Shown: positions 36,204 to 45,542 of the stretch, piece by piece
How the letters are laid out: each line of letters begins with the position of its first letter
How positions within the stretch are numbered: position 1 is the first letter of the stretch
Source of the DNA: Betaproteobacteria bacterium
GTDB lineage: Bacteria; Pseudomonadota; Gammaproteobacteria; Burkholderiales; CAIKXV01
Length of the DNA: 64,000 nt
Assembly (NCBI GenBank): GCA_947458265.1
Contig: CANGYF010000008.1
Span: 100,993 to 164,992 of the forward strand
Direction: 5' to 3'
The notes under the pieces: generated by a model
Told to the model about the DNA's origin: nothing
The model's database searches: none
The model's input: the letters and a program-made list of their open reading frames with translations, nothing else
Translations under genes and position numbers: made by a program

Positions 36204-37892
36204 TCACCTGGGTATTTCGGGCTCTACCTCGTAGCGCACATGCTCGAAGTTCACGCCGCGCTCCAGCAGCTGCACGAACTTGATGGTCGTTCGCTTGCCG
36301 TCGATGACCATCCGGAAACGTGCGTTGTCGACATGGACGCCGGGCTCGACCAGTACCGAGTTGTCCTCGAGCAGCGCGATCGCGTCGTAGTAGACCGACA
36401 CCCCGGCTTCGAGTGAACGCTCGAACACCGACACCTGGCGGTTGTCGAGGGCACCGAGGCGCCCGCAGCGCCCGGTTCCCGGGAAGCGCTGCACCCCGAC
36501 GGTGGCCTGCCCCTGCGCGTTGCGCGAAAGCCGGCGTATGACACCAGCGGTCCAGTCGGCGTCGTGCGCACGGCGCAGTCCCAGCAGCAGGCCGACCTGC
36601 ATCCACTGCGTCGGACCCTGGGCGATCGCGCCATAGCCGAAATCGGAGATGTCGGTGAGGATCCATTGCAGCGTCATCTGACGGTTCTGCGCCTCGATCA
36701 TCGCGCGTACCCTCGCGATCTCGTTTTCGGTCGACTGCTGCGGGTCGCCCTGCTCGGAGACGAATCCGTATCGGCTGAGTTCCTCCCGCTGATGCCTGCT
36801 CAGGTCGCCGCCCGCCGAAGCCTCGGTCAGCCGCAGATAGGCGATGCCCGCGATCATGCGGCGGATCTCGCGATACCCATGGACGGCATCGATCCCTTCC
36901 TGCAGTGCCGCACGGTCGTACATCCGCCGAGGCGGCGTCCGCGACCAGTGCTGCACCAGCTTCTCGACCAGGTTGACCGCGTTCTGCAACCCTTCGACGC
37001 CATCGATCAGCAGGTAGGAAGGCAGGGCACGGGCACGCCGGATCTCGCGGGCAAGGTTCACCAGCTCGAAATGGGCACGACCGGGGGCCAGGAAACGCTG
37101 CGACATGCGCAGCGTGGCGTCGGCGTAGAAGCGCTGTGGCGGTGCCGACATCGCCAGGTCGACCACCCAGCAGGTGTAGCTATCGGGTGCTTCGCTCAGC
37201 CAGAAGGAGTCGAGCAGCACGCGCACGATGCGAGCGAGGTACTCCATCTGCACATGGTCGAGGCTGCCGATCGGCGCCAGTTCGAACCAGACCGCCAGCA
37301 GGAGCTCGCGATAGGCGCTGGTGTCCCCGTCGGCCTCCGGCAACCGCAACGACTTGCGAGCGACGCCCAGCCTGTCGGCCAGCTGGAAGGTCCCGTACAG
37401 ATCACTCCAGGTCTCGGGTTCGACGGCCCGGTAGCGCATGCGAGCCAGCTTCTTCCGCGCTCCCAGCGCCGCAAGCGCGCACGCTGCGAGATGGGCTGCG
37501 GTGCCCTTGTCCCGCGAAAGCGGCTTGTCAGAATCGAACAGGTCGCGCAGGGCACTGCGCGAGGCCTCGAACACACGTGCATGATAGGTCGACAGCGCGA
37601 ACCAGTTCTGCTCGGCCCGGTGCTGAGTCGGCGACGACTGCAGGAATTCGATCATCACCTCTCGCGCCAGGCGCGCGCCCTCTGCGTCCAGCGTGCGGAT
37701 GGCCGCGACGCGGTCGGTGGGGCTGAGGTCGACGCGATCGGTCAATGCCAGCCAGTCGGCCAGGTCCTGCAGTGCCTTCGAGAGGTTGGCCTGCGGCAGG
37801 TCATCGATGATCCCGCGCAGCGCCTCCGCGCCCGCAAGGGGATGCGTGGACTTGCCGCGCATGCCGAGGTTACGGCTCAGCCAGTCGAACAT
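36204..37892 (-). CDS. Unknown 562-residue protein with possible PilZ-like C-terminal part
   Basis: AGGAGGGGAG in front of 37892 fixes the ATG (MFDWLSRNLG). The N-terminal 350 residues are helical with no recognised motif. Near residues 440-460 the phrase WILTDISDFGYGAI fits the DxSxxG half of a PilZ c-di-GMP motif, but no RxxxR is clear, so c-di-GMP binding is only a guess. It sits downstream of nlpD in the slot where rpoS is often found. No signal peptide. I do not recognise a named function. Confidence 0.6.
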   Translation of the reverse strand: MFDWLSRNLGMRGKSTHPLAGAEALRGIIDDLPQANLSKALQDLADWLALTDRVDLSPTDRVAAIRTLDAEGARLAREVMIEFLQSSPTQHRAEQNWFALSTYHARVFEASRSALRDLFDSDKPLSRDKGTAAHLAACALAALGARKKLARMRYRAVEPETWSDLYGTFQLADRLGVARKSLRLPEADGDTSAYRELLLAVWFELAPIGSLDHVQMEYLARIVRVLLDSFWLSEAPDSYTCWVVDLAMSAPPQRFYADATLRMSQRFLAPGRAHFELVNLAREIRRARALPSYLLIDGVEGLQNAVNLVEKLVQHWSRTPPRRMYDRAALQEGIDAVHGYREIRRMIAGIAYLRLTEASAGGDLSRHQREELSRYGFVSEQGDPQQSTENEIARVRAMIEAQNRQMTLQWILTDISDFGYGAIAQGPTQWMQVGLLLGLRRAHDADWTAGVIRRLSRNAQGQATVGVQRFPGTGRCGRLGALDNRQVSVFERSLEAGVSVYYDAIALLEDNSVLVEPGVHVDNARFRMVIDGKRTTIKFVQLLERGVNFEHVRYEVEPEIPR

Positions 37893-37917
37893 GGCGGCAC
37901 TCCCCTCCTGGTCGTTC

Positions 37918-38931
37918 TCACGATGCACCCTCGGCCGGCAGGTAGCGCAGAGGGTCGATCGGCCGTCCCATGCGCCGGATCTCGAAGTGCAGCTTGACCC
38001 GGTCGGCATCGGTGCTGCCCATCTCGGCGATTCGCTGGCCGCGGTTGACCACCTGCCCTTCCTTCACCAGCAGTTCGGCGGCATGCGCGTAGACGCTGAC
38101 GTACTGGTCATTGTGCTTGACGATCAGCATGCGGCCGTAGCCCCGGATGGCCGAGCCGCTGTAGACGACGCGCCCATCCGCGCTGGCGACGATCGGCTGC
38201 CCGGCCTTGCCACCGATATCGATGCCGCGGTTCGTGTCGGAGAAACGCTCGATCAGCGCGCCAGAAGTCGGCCACGCCCAGCTGATCACCGCCGGGGCGG
38301 CAGGTACCTCCGACTTCGGCGCGACGATGGGCTCAGGAACCGCCACCGGCGCCGGCTCGATGCGCGCGACGGCCGCCTCTCCCGGGCGGCGCCCGGCCGC
38401 AGTGGCCTCCGCCAGCGCGCGCTCGGAAAATGGCTGGCGCAGCGCTCTCGGCTCGGTGCGCACGCCTTCCGGATCGGCCAGCGGAACCGCGCGCGCCAGC
38501 CCGCCGGGCGGACGTACCTCGGCTGGGCGCACGACTGCTGCAGCCGGCGCTGCCGCCCCGGTGTCGCCTGGTGCTCGCAGCCTGAGCGCCTGCCCGATCC
38601 GGATCAGGTTGACGTTGTCGAGCCGGTTCCAGGCTGCCAGATCACGGTGATCGAGACCGTATTCGAGCGAGATGCTGAGCAGCGTCTCGCCCTTGCGCAC
38701 GATGTGCACCTCGGGGCGGGCGTCGCGCTCCACCACCGGCGCGCTGCCCGGCGACGTGTCGGTGCGCGCCGGTGCGGCAGGCACCGGGGCGCGCTGGACC
38801 GAGGGCTCGGGCGGCGGTGGCGGGCGCTTCACGACCGGCGCCGGTGCATGGGAGGCGCAACCTGCCAGCGCAAGCAGCAGGGCCAGGGCCGGGAACAGGG
38901 CGGCAGCAGCCCGTGACGACCGCGCGCTCAT
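37918..38931 (-). CDS. nlpD: LysM/M23 peptidase-domain lipoprotein, NlpD
   Basis: Encodes 337 residues. The signal peptide ends in the lipobox LALAGC (Cys near 28). A LysM domain ([18 protein letters not shown], about 83-125) binds peptidoglycan. After a Pro/Ala linker comes a C-terminal M23 fold ([53 protein letters not shown]). As in E. coli NlpD the zinc-binding set looks incomplete, so it probably activates amidases at the septum instead of cutting peptidoglycan. It overlaps pcm by 4 bases. Confidence 0.88.
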   Translation of the reverse strand: MSARSSRAAAALFPALALLLALAGCASHAPAPVVKRPPPPPEPSVQRAPVPAAPARTDTSPGSAPVVERDARPEVHIVRKGETLLSISLEYGLDHRDLAAWNRLDNVNLIRIGQALRLRAPGDTGAAAPAAAVVRPAEVRPPGGLARAVPLADPEGVRTEPRALRQPFSERALAEATAAGRRPGEAAVARIEPAPVAVPEPIVAPKSEVPAAPAVISWAWPTSGALIERFSDTNRGIDIGGKAGQPIVASADGRVVYSGSAIRGYGRMLIVKHNDQYVSVYAHAAELLVKEGQVVNRGQRIAEMGSTDADRVKLHFEIRRMGRPIDPLRYLPAEGAS

Positions 38932-39605
38932 GCCTTGCCCAGCAGCGCCGGCACGAAGCGGACCGGATCGAACTCGGTCTCGCGGAAACGGTTGCCGACC
39001 CGCTCGATCAGGCACAGGCGCTGCGCGGCACCGGCACTGCCCTTGGGCAGGACAAGCCGTCCATTGGGCGCGAGCTGCGCGAGCAGTTCGTCAGGGATGT
39101 GCGGTATCGCCGCGGAGATCACGATCGCATCGAACGGTGCCGCCTCGGGCAACCCGCCAAGCCCGTCGGCATGGCGCAGGCGGACATTGCCCATCTTCAG
39201 TTCGCGCACCAGCAGGTGGCGTGCCTTGGCAGCCAGCTCGGCGATGCGTTCGAGCGCGAACACCTCCTTCGCCAGGTGCGACAGCACGGCGGCCTGGTAG
39301 CCGCTGCCAGCGCCTATCTCGAGCACCCGGCCCATCGCAGTGCCATTGCGCAGCAGCTCAGCGACCCGCGCAACCGTCATCGGCTGCGAGATGGTCTGGC
39401 TGAAACCGATCGGCAGAGCGAGGTCGTCATAGGCACGGCTGGCGAGGGCTTCTTCGATGAACAGGTGGCGCGGTACCGCGCCCATGGCGCCCAGCACCAC
39501 CTCGTCCTGGATGCCGGCGGCACGCAGGCGCTCGACCATGCGCAGCCGGGTGCGGTCGGAGGTCATGCCGACGCCACTGGTGCGCGGCTTGCGGATCACG
39601 GCCAT
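38928..39605 (-). CDS. pcm: Protein-L-isoaspartate O-methyltransferase
   Basis: Encodes 225 residues. The SAM-binding motif I is [19 protein letters not shown], with [15 protein letters not shown] and [19 protein letters not shown] typical of Pcm. It repairs isoaspartyl residues in aged proteins. GGAAG nine bases before the ATG at 39605 favours this start over the GTG at 39611. The gene lies between surE and nlpD in the conserved surE-pcm-nlpD order and shares 4 bases with nlpD. Confidence 0.93.
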   Translation of the reverse strand: MAVIRKPRTSGVGMTSDRTRLRMVERLRAAGIQDEVVLGAMGAVPRHLFIEEALASRAYDDLALPIGFSQTISQPMTVARVAELLRNGTAMGRVLEIGAGSGYQAAVLSHLAKEVFALERIAELAAKARHLLVRELKMGNVRLRHADGLGGLPEAAPFDAIVISAAIPHIPDELLAQLAPNGRLVLPKGSAGAAQRLCLIERVGNRFRETEFDPVRFVPALLGKA

Positions 39606-39729
39606 GGACACAAGCTTCCGGCGCAGCCGTTTCCGCTGGCCTGGATGCCGCCCTGATTCATCCTTCGTGGAATCACGCCCCCCGATCCTGCATCGCCCGC
39701 ATTCCTGTTCCCGGCACCGATGGCCGCGC

Positions 39730-40473
39730 TCAGTCGCGCAGCCAGTCGCCGAGCATCGGCAACTGGTCGAAATAGGTCAAGTCCATCTGCAGCGGCGTCA
39801 ACGACACCTGCCCCTGCTCGACCGTATGGAAGTCGGTGCCCTCCCCGGCATCCTGCGCCCCGCCGGCAGGGCCGACCCAGTAGACGGTGTCGCCGCGCGG
39901 ATTCTTCGCCGGGATGGCTGGCTGTGCCTTGTGCCGCTTGCCGAGCCGGGTCACCCTCATCCCGGCCAGTTCTGCCCAGGGCACATCGGGCACGTTCACG
40001 TTCAGCAGCATCGGCGACGGCGGCGGGCGACGCATCACGCGCCCGACCAGTTCGGCGGCCACCCTTGCGGCGGTGTCGAAATGCCCGTTTGACCGGCTCA
40101 CCATGGACACCGCGATCGACGGCAGTCCGAGCAGGAACCCCTCGGTTGCGGCCGCCACGGTGCCCGAATAGATGGTGTCGTCGCCCATGTTCGCGCCGTC
40201 ATTCACGCCGGACACGACGATGTCCGGCAACTGGTCGAGCAGTCCGGTCACCGCCAGGTGCACGCAGTCGGTGGGCGTGCCATCGACATACAGGAAACCA
40301 CTGTGCGAACGGCGTACGCGCAATGGCCGGTCGAGGGTGAGCGAATTGCTCGCGCCGCTTCGGTCGCGTTCCGGTGCCACCACGGTGACGTCGCCGACCG
40401 AGCGCATCGCCTCGGCAAGCGCCGCAAGGCCGGGGGCGAAGTAGCCGTCATCGTTACTCAGGAGGATGCGCAT
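39730..40473 (-). CDS. surE: 5'-nucleotidase SurE
   Basis: Encodes 247 residues. The metal site is [13 protein letters not shown] at the N terminus with [13 protein letters not shown] near 90-105; [15 protein letters not shown] is the usual substrate loop. It dephosphorylates nucleoside monophosphates (survival in stationary phase). The start at 40473 gives the usual N terminus [10 protein letters not shown] and follows GAGAG. A TATAAT box is about 25 bases upstream. First gene of the surE-pcm-nlpD run. Confidence 0.94.
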   Translation of the reverse strand: MRILLSNDDGYFAPGLAALAEAMRSVGDVTVVAPERDRSGASNSLTLDRPLRVRRSHSGFLYVDGTPTDCVHLAVTGLLDQLPDIVVSGVNDGANMGDDTIYSGTVAAATEGFLLGLPSIAVSMVSRSNGHFDTAARVAAELVGRVMRRPPPSPMLLNVNVPDVPWAELAGMRVTRLGKRHKAQPAIPAKNPRGDTVYWVGPAGGAQDAGEGTDFHTVEQGQVSLTPLQMDLTYFDQLPMLGDWLRD

Positions 40474-40495
40474 GGCTCTCACGCAGTTTTTTTCA

Positions 40496-40501
40496 ATTAT
40501 A
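40496..40501 (-). promoter_or_regulatory. TATAAT -10 box of surE
   Basis: On the minus strand TATAAT is at 40501-40496 in a short AT-rich patch, with a leader of about 16 bases and no good -35 at 17-18 bases. Confidence 0.5.
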
Positions 40502-40660
40502 ACCGTCCACGCGGTCGGCGCCGCCAACACCGTGCTGACGTCTCAGGGCCAGCGGCTGATCGCGGACGCACGCGCGGTCGGACGGACGCCACCCGCACGA
40601 CCGGGTGCAGGCCGGGCAAGGGGAACGATCCGCGCGAGGGATCGGCAACGGATATCGATA

Positions 40661-40683
40661 ACCGGATGCTACGATAATCCGGT
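40661..40683. repeat. Inverted repeat in the surE/RraA-like gap
   Basis: ACCGGAT (40661-40667) and ATCCGGT (40677-40683) are perfect arms around nine bases, 110 bases before the RraA-like ATG. It could be an operator or a leader hairpin. The rest of the 319-base gap 40474-40792 holds only the surE promoter. Confidence 0.4.
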
Positions 40684-40792
40684 GCCCACCATCGGTTCCG
40701 CCTGCCCTGAAGTACCCATCGCGCAGGCGCCCGGCAGGGCCGGGCCGGCGTCGGCCTCCGCAACATCCCCTTCCTCCACGAAAGTCCACGTC

Positions 40793-41473
40793 ATGTCGAT
40801 CGGATTCTGCATCCATCCCCGCCCGCCCCGTCCCGCCCGTGCGCTGGTCTCGAAGTTCAAGGGCGTGGTCTGCGCGCACCTGTCCGACAACATGTCCCGG
40901 CTCGCCGGCAGCTCCGCGGCGCTGCAGCCCTGGCACCGGAAAGGCCAGTTGCTGGGCGTCGCGCTCACCGTGAGGGTGGCGCCGGGCGACAACCTGATGG
41001 TTCACAAGGCAATCGACATCGCACAGCCGGGCGACGTGATCGTGGTCGACGCCGGCGGCATCACCTCACAGGCGATCATCGGCGAGATCATGTCCTCGAT
41101 GGCCGCCGCGCGCGGCGTCGTCGGCATGGTGATCGACGGTGCGATACGCGATGCCGGCGCCCTCGCCGCCGGCACCTTCCCGGTCTATGCCCTTGCAGCA
41201 ACCCACCGTGGCCCGTACAAGAACGGCCCGGGCGAGATCCATGTGCCGGTATCGATCGGCGGCATGATCGTCTACCCGAACGACATCATCGTCGGCGACG
41301 AGGATGGCCTGGTCGCCATCCGGCCCGACGAAGCACCGGCACTGCTGGCAGCCGCGCGTGCCTGGTGCGACAAGGAGGAAAAGGTGCTGAAAGCTATCCG
41401 CGCCGGCAAGCCGCTCGACCGGAAATGGGTCGACGAGGCCTTGCGCAAGGGCGGCTGCGGCGGCGTCGACTGA
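40793..41473 (+). CDS. RraA-like / 4-hydroxy-4-methyl-2-oxoglutarate aldolase family protein
   Basis: Encodes 226 residues. Motifs are PGDNLMVHKAIDIAQPGDVI, VVDAGG, GMVIDGAIRDAGAL and VSIGGMIVYPNDIIVGDEDG, which carry the Asp/Arg residues of the RraA fold (metal-dependent pyruvate-type aldolases; E. coli RraA itself inhibits RNase E). The length and the IDGAIRD motif fit the aldolase branch better. The ATG at 40793 starts the conserved domain; the in-frame extension to 40466 looks non-coding. No clear ribosome site. Confidence 0.82.
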   Translation: MSIGFCIHPRPPRPARALVSKFKGVVCAHLSDNMSRLAGSSAALQPWHRKGQLLGVALTVRVAPGDNLMVHKAIDIAQPGDVIVVDAGGITSQAIIGEIMSSMAAARGVVGMVIDGAIRDAGALAAGTFPVYALAATHRGPYKNGPGEIHVPVSIGGMIVYPNDIIVGDEDGLVAIRPDEAPALLAAARAWCDKEEKVLKAIRAGKPLDRKWVDEALRKGGCGGVD

Positions 41474-41513
41474 CGTTCCGCAAGCCCGGTTCCGCAACCT
41501 CGGTCCGGCAGGG

Positions 41514-42155
41514 TCAGGGCGCCAGGCGGTCGATCCGCCAGCCGCTGGCGGCTGCCGGATCGCGGAGATACCTGACGCGGTCGTGCAGTCGGCTGGACCG
41601 TCCCTGCCAGAACTCGAAGGCATCCGGCACCAGACGGTAGCCGCCCCAGTGGGGAGGCCGGGGCGGCTGGTTGCCGTGCACGACGGCAGCCTCGTCGAAC
41701 CGGCGCTCCAGCGAGGCCCGATCCGCGATCGACTCGCTCTGCGGTGAGGCCCATGCACCGATCCGGCTGCCCAGCGGCCGCTGCACGAAGTACGCGTCGG
41801 ATTCCGCATCCGGCAGCTTCTCGGCAAGGCCTTCGATGCGCACCTGCCGCTCGAGCTCGACCCAGTGGAACAGCAGCGCCGCCGCCCGGTTGGCGGACAG
41901 ATCCTGGCCCTTGCGGCTCAGGTAGTTCGTGAACAGGCTGAAGCCAGCCTCGTCAGCACCCTTCAGCAGCACGATGCGCGCCGAAGGTCTGCCGGCAGCG
42001 TCGACGGTAGCCAGCGTCATGGCGGTGGGCTCGGGCACCTGTGCCTCGATCGCCTGCGCCAGCCAGCGCTGGAACTGGCGCAGCGGATCGGGGTCGACGT
42101 CCACCACGTCGAGGCTTGCCCGCGTGTAGTCCTTGCGAAGGTTTGCGATATCCAT
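41514..42155 (-). CDS. pdxH: Pyridoxamine/pyridoxine 5'-phosphate oxidase
   Basis: Encodes 213 residues, the PdxH length. FMN-binding motifs are [39 protein letters not shown] and [14 protein letters not shown], with SPQSESI and [19 protein letters not shown] near the end. It forms pyridoxal phosphate, the last step of the DXP-dependent and salvage routes. The start at 42155 ([10 protein letters not shown]) is the usual N terminus of the family. It is a single gene facing the RraA-like gene. Confidence 0.95.
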   Translation of the reverse strand: MDIANLRKDYTRASLDVVDVDPDPLRQFQRWLAQAIEAQVPEPTAMTLATVDAAGRPSARIVLLKGADEAGFSLFTNYLSRKGQDLSANRAAALLFHWVELERQVRIEGLAEKLPDAESDAYFVQRPLGSRIGAWASPQSESIADRASLERRFDEAAVVHGNQPPRPPHWGGYRLVPDAFEFWQGRSSRLHDRVRYLRDPAAASGWRIDRLAP

Positions 42156-42295
42156 CGCCCTAAGATAACCCAGCCGTCGCCCGTACGCAGAGGGCTCCGG
42201 GCAGCGTGCGCGCCGGCGTGCTGGCCGAGGCAATCCTCAGCGCAGCCCTTGCAGGGCGCTGTTGTGGCGCACCGGCCCTCGCCGGTTTCCACCGA

Positions 42296-42372
42296 TGGTC
42301 AGGGAGACAGGATTCGAACCTGCGACCTCGTGCGCCCAAGGCACGCGCTCTACCAGGCTGAGCTACACCCTG
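42296..42372 (-). tRNA. tRNA-Pro (anticodon TGG)
   Basis: A 77-base cloverleaf on the minus strand. The T-arm is GCAGG-TTCGAAT-CCTGT, the anticodon stem is CGTGC/GCACG with loop CTTGGGC (anticodon at 42338-42336), and the D-arm is GCTCAGCCTGGTAGAGC. The 3' CCA is encoded (42298-42296). The acceptor stem has one T-T mismatch (pair 6-67). It reads proline CCN codons. Confidence 0.95.
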
Positions 42373-42541
42373 ACGGTAGCCCGAGTGTAAACAATTCGGC
42401 AGGCGGGCGGCGACCGGCTGCCTCAGCGTGCGCCCGTGGTCGCGGCCGCTCCGATCGGCGAGCGGCACCGTCCTCACCTTCGCGGCCATGGTCGTATCGC
42501 CGGTGGCGCAGCGCGGGCCGGTTGCAGTTCTCGACCGACGG

Positions 42542-42940
42542 TCACACCCGTGCCAGCAGATCCAGCAACACGGACGGATCGACCGGCTTGACCAAGTAGT
42601 GGTCGAAGCCAGCGTGGGCAGCCCGACCGGGCTCCTCCGCCTGGTCACGACCCGTGATCGCCACCAGCAGCGGAACCCGCTCCATCCGGCGTGCCGCCTG
42701 CGCCACCTGGAATCCGTTCATGCCGGGCAGGCCGATGTCGCACAGCACGACGTCCGGGCAGTCCGCCTCGATCAGGGCCAGCCCGGCGCATCCATCGTAG
42801 GCCACCCGCACCGCATGGCCTTCCAGTTCGAGCAGCATCGACAGGGCATCCACCGAATCCACGCTGTCGTCGATCAGTACCACGCTGCGTCCGGCACCTG
42901 CTGCGGCGCCAGTGTCGGAAAATCGGCCAGAAGGATCCAC
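42542..42940 (-). CDS. Stand-alone response-regulator receiver (CheY-like) protein
   Basis: Encodes 132 residues, a single receiver domain: LIDDSVDSVDAL (acidic pair), VVLCDIGLPGMNGF (phospho-Asp near 68), LVAITG (Thr switch) and YLVKPVDPSVLLDLL (Lys). It has no output domain, so it must act through a partner protein. No kinase lies next to it; the nearest signalling genes are about 2.6 kb away. GC content and codon use match the surroundings. Confidence 0.87.
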   Translation of the reverse strand: MDPSGRFSDTGAAAGAGRSVVLIDDSVDSVDALSMLLELEGHAVRVAYDGCAGLALIEADCPDVVLCDIGLPGMNGFQVAQAARRMERVPLLVAITGRDQAEEPGRAAHAGFDHYLVKPVDPSVLLDLLARV

Positions 42941-43102
42941 GATGGTCTGCCTTTAGGGAGTCCGTACGACCTCGCAGTAAGCGAGCCCGACCACAAGCTA
43001 CGGCGCTGCGGTTCACTGCGCAACCCCCTCGACGCGCCGGGCGCCGGAGGGTCGGCGGAGGGTCGTGCACGAAAACGCCATCGGGCACACCGGGCCTGCC
43101 CG

Positions 43103-43117
43103 ATAGCGCTTCACTAT
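43103..43117 (+). promoter_or_regulatory. OxyR-type site ATAG-N7-CTAT in front of oxyR
   Basis: ATAG (43103-43106), seven bases, CTAT (43114-43117): one full ATAG-N7-CTAT element, half of the four-part OxyR operator, ending 68 bases before the oxyR ATG. The second half-site 7 bases on is degenerate. This is consistent with autoregulation. Confidence 0.55.
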
Positions 43118-43184
43118 GCAGGTTCCCCTTCAGATTGCTTTTCATTAAGCTTGCGCCTCTTCCCGCCCGGATCACCCTCCGCAG

Positions 43185-44108
43185 ATGACCCTGACCGAAC
43201 TGCGCTACATCGTCGCCCTGGCGCGCGAAAGGCACTTCGCGCGTGCCGCCGCAGCCTGCTTCGTGTCGCAGCCGACGCTCAGCGTCGCGGTCAAGCGACT
43301 CGAGGATGAACTCGGCCTGCCGCTGTTCGAACGAGGCACCGGCGAGGTCTCAACGACGCCGATCGGCGAACAGATCATCGCGCAGGCGCAGCGGGTGATC
43401 GAACAGGCCTCCGTGATCCATGAACTGGCACGCTCGGGGAAGGATCCCCTTTCCGGGCCGCTGCGGCTGGCCGCCATCCACACGATCGCGCCCTACCTGC
43501 TGCCGCTGCTGGTGCGCGTGCTGGTCCGGCGCGCACCGCGCATGCCGCTCATCCTCGAGGAAGGCTACACCCATGAACTCCTGGAGCGCCTGCGCCGCGG
43601 CGACATCGACGCCGCGGTGGTGGCGCTGCCGATCCCCGAGTCCGGCCTCGCGCAGCGGGATCTCTACGACGAACCGTTCCAGGTCGCGATGCCTGCGAGC
43701 CACGCCTGGGCCCGGCACAAACGCATCGATGCCACCCGACTGAAGGAAGAGACGATGCTGCTGCTCGGCGCGGGCCATTGCCTGCGCGACCAGGTGCTGG
43801 AGGTCTGCCCAGAGGCAGCACGCTTCTCCAGCAGCGCGGAGGGCATCCGGCGAACCTTCGAAGGCACCTCCCTGGAGACCATCCGCCAGATGGTCGCCTC
43901 CGGCCTTGGCATCACCGTGATACCCGCCAGCGCACTGCCCGCACAGGCACGCCGCGACGACCTCATCGTGTACCGGCCGTTCGAGGTACCGGTACCGATG
44001 CGCCGGATCGTCATCGCCTGCCGGCGCACCTATGCCCGCATGGCGGCCATCGATGCCGTGTCCGATGCGGTGCGCGAGACGGCATTGCCCGGGGTCCGGA
44101 TGCTGTAA
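43185..44108 (+). CDS. oxyR: Hydrogen-peroxide-sensing LysR-type regulator OxyR
   Basis: Encodes 307 residues. The N-terminal winged helix-turn-helix (ARAAAACFVSQPTLSVAVKR) is followed by the co-inducer domain. The OxyR redox pair is conserved: Cys in GAGHCLRDQ and the second Cys nine residues later in VLEVCPE, the same spacing as Cys199/Cys208 of E. coli OxyR, and SLETIRQMVASGLGITVIPA follows. Oxidation of the pair switches on peroxide-defence genes. None of those (katG, ahpC) are in the window. An OxyR-like site lies in its own promoter. Confidence 0.9.
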   Translation: MTLTELRYIVALARERHFARAAAACFVSQPTLSVAVKRLEDELGLPLFERGTGEVSTTPIGEQIIAQAQRVIEQASVIHELARSGKDPLSGPLRLAAIHTIAPYLLPLLVRVLVRRAPRMPLILEEGYTHELLERLRRGDIDAAVVALPIPESGLAQRDLYDEPFQVAMPASHAWARHKRIDATRLKEETMLLLGAGHCLRDQVLEVCPEAARFSSSAEGIRRTFEGTSLETIRQMVASGLGITVIPASALPAQARRDDLIVYRPFEVPVPMRRIVIACRRTYARMAAIDAVSDAVRETALPGVRML

Positions 44109-44175
44109 CGAAACCCGCCGCGTGGCAGGCCGGAGCCACCATCGATCACGGCGCCGTTACCCTGCGCCGCAGATC

Positions 44176-45408
44176 TCAGTGCAGCAGGCGGCAGCGGATC
44201 GTCCCGGGGATCGCCTGCAGTTCTTCCAGGGCCACGTTGCTCGCGGCGATCTCCACGTCCATCACGCAGTAGCCGATAGTCGAGGTCGTCTGCAGGTACT
44301 GGCCGGTGATGTTGACGCCGCGTGCACTGAAGCGCTCGTTGATCCGCGCCAGCACGCCGGGCACGTTGCGATGGATGTGAAGCAGCCGGCACATGCCCGG
44401 ATGCTCGGGCAGCGTCACCTCCGGGAAGTTCACCGCCGTCAGCGTAGACCCGTTGTCGCTGTAGCGGACCAGCTTGTCGGTCACCTCGATGCCGATGTTG
44501 GCCTGCGCCTCCGCGGTCGAACCGCCGATGTGCGGGGTGAGGATCACGTTGTCGAAACGGGTGAGCGGCGACACGAAGCGGTCGTCATTGCCCTTCGGCT
44601 CGACCGGGAACACATCCAGGGCCGCGCCACCGATGTGGCCGCTCTCCAGCGCCGCGGCCAGCGCATCGATGTCGACCACCGTGCCGCGCGATGCGTTGAT
44701 GAGGTGGCTGCCCTTCCGCATCGCGGCCAGTTGATCGGCCCCGATCATGTCGAGGGTCTGCGACGTCTCGGGTACGTGCAGCGTCACCACGTCGCTTTCG
44801 GCAAGCAATCCCTCGAGCGTCGCCACCTGGCGGGCATTGCCGAGCGGCAGCTTCGCCTCGGTGTCGTAGAAGGACACCCGCATGCCAAGGTGCTCGGCGA
44901 GGATCCCCACCTGCTTGCCGATGTTCCCGTAGCCCACGATGCCCAGCGTCTTGCCGCGAACTTCGTAGCTCCCCGCCGCGGACTTGATCCACTCGCCACG
45001 GTGCGCCCCGGCATTGCGTTTCGGGATGCTGCGCATCAACATCACCGTTTCCGCGATGACCAGCTCGGCCACGCTGCGGGTATTCGAGAACGGCGCATTG
45101 AACACCGGCAGCCCAAGTTCAGCCGCAGTGTCGACGTCGACCTGGTTGGTGCCGATGCAGAAGCACCCGATGGCCGAGAGCCGCGGTGCATTGCGCAGCA
45201 CGCGCTCGGTGACCTGCGTCTGGGATCGGATGCCGAGGAAGTGGACCTGCTGCAACGCCTCGATCAGTGCGTCTTCGCCCAGAGATTTCGGGTGCTGGAC
45301 GATGTTGCTGTAACCGTTCGCCGACAGTATCTCGACCGCATTCGGATGGATGTTTTCCAGCAGCAGGAACTGGATGTTCTTCTTCTCCAGCGAGACTGGG
45401 GTCGTCAT
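44176..45408 (-). CDS. serA: D-3-phosphoglycerate dehydrogenase
   Basis: Encodes 410 residues, equal to E. coli SerA. AGGAGCG precedes the ATG at 45408. The NAD motif is LGIVGYGNIGKQVG (about 155-168). The catalytic Arg is in LINASRGTVVDID, the Glu in the DVFPVEP region and the His in LTPHIGGSTAEAQ. The C-terminal ACT domain (PGVLARINERFSARGVNITG) is the serine-feedback site. First step of serine synthesis. It faces oxyR. Confidence 0.95.
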   Translation of the reverse strand: MTTPVSLEKKNIQFLLLENIHPNAVEILSANGYSNIVQHPKSLGEDALIEALQQVHFLGIRSQTQVTERVLRNAPRLSAIGCFCIGTNQVDVDTAAELGLPVFNAPFSNTRSVAELVIAETVMLMRSIPKRNAGAHRGEWIKSAAGSYEVRGKTLGIVGYGNIGKQVGILAEHLGMRVSFYDTEAKLPLGNARQVATLEGLLAESDVVTLHVPETSQTLDMIGADQLAAMRKGSHLINASRGTVVDIDALAAALESGHIGGAALDVFPVEPKGNDDRFVSPLTRFDNVILTPHIGGSTAEAQANIGIEVTDKLVRYSDNGSTLTAVNFPEVTLPEHPGMCRLLHIHRNVPGVLARINERFSARGVNITGQYLQTTSTIGYCVMDVEIAASNVALEELQAIPGTIRCRLLH

Positions 45409-45542
45409 CGGGTCGCTCCTTGGGACGCGCATGTCGCAGCGCGGGCCCGGAGTCTACCGCGGCTGTCCGGCGGGTGGCGGCCGTGGCCGCTGTCCGCTGG
45501 AAGGCCGTGGCGCAGGCACCTGACCCGCGCGCCGGACCGCGC

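Noticed and set aside
40466-40792. N-terminal extension of the RraA-like protein
   Set aside because: Low-complexity frame over the promoter region; the conserved domain starts at 40793.
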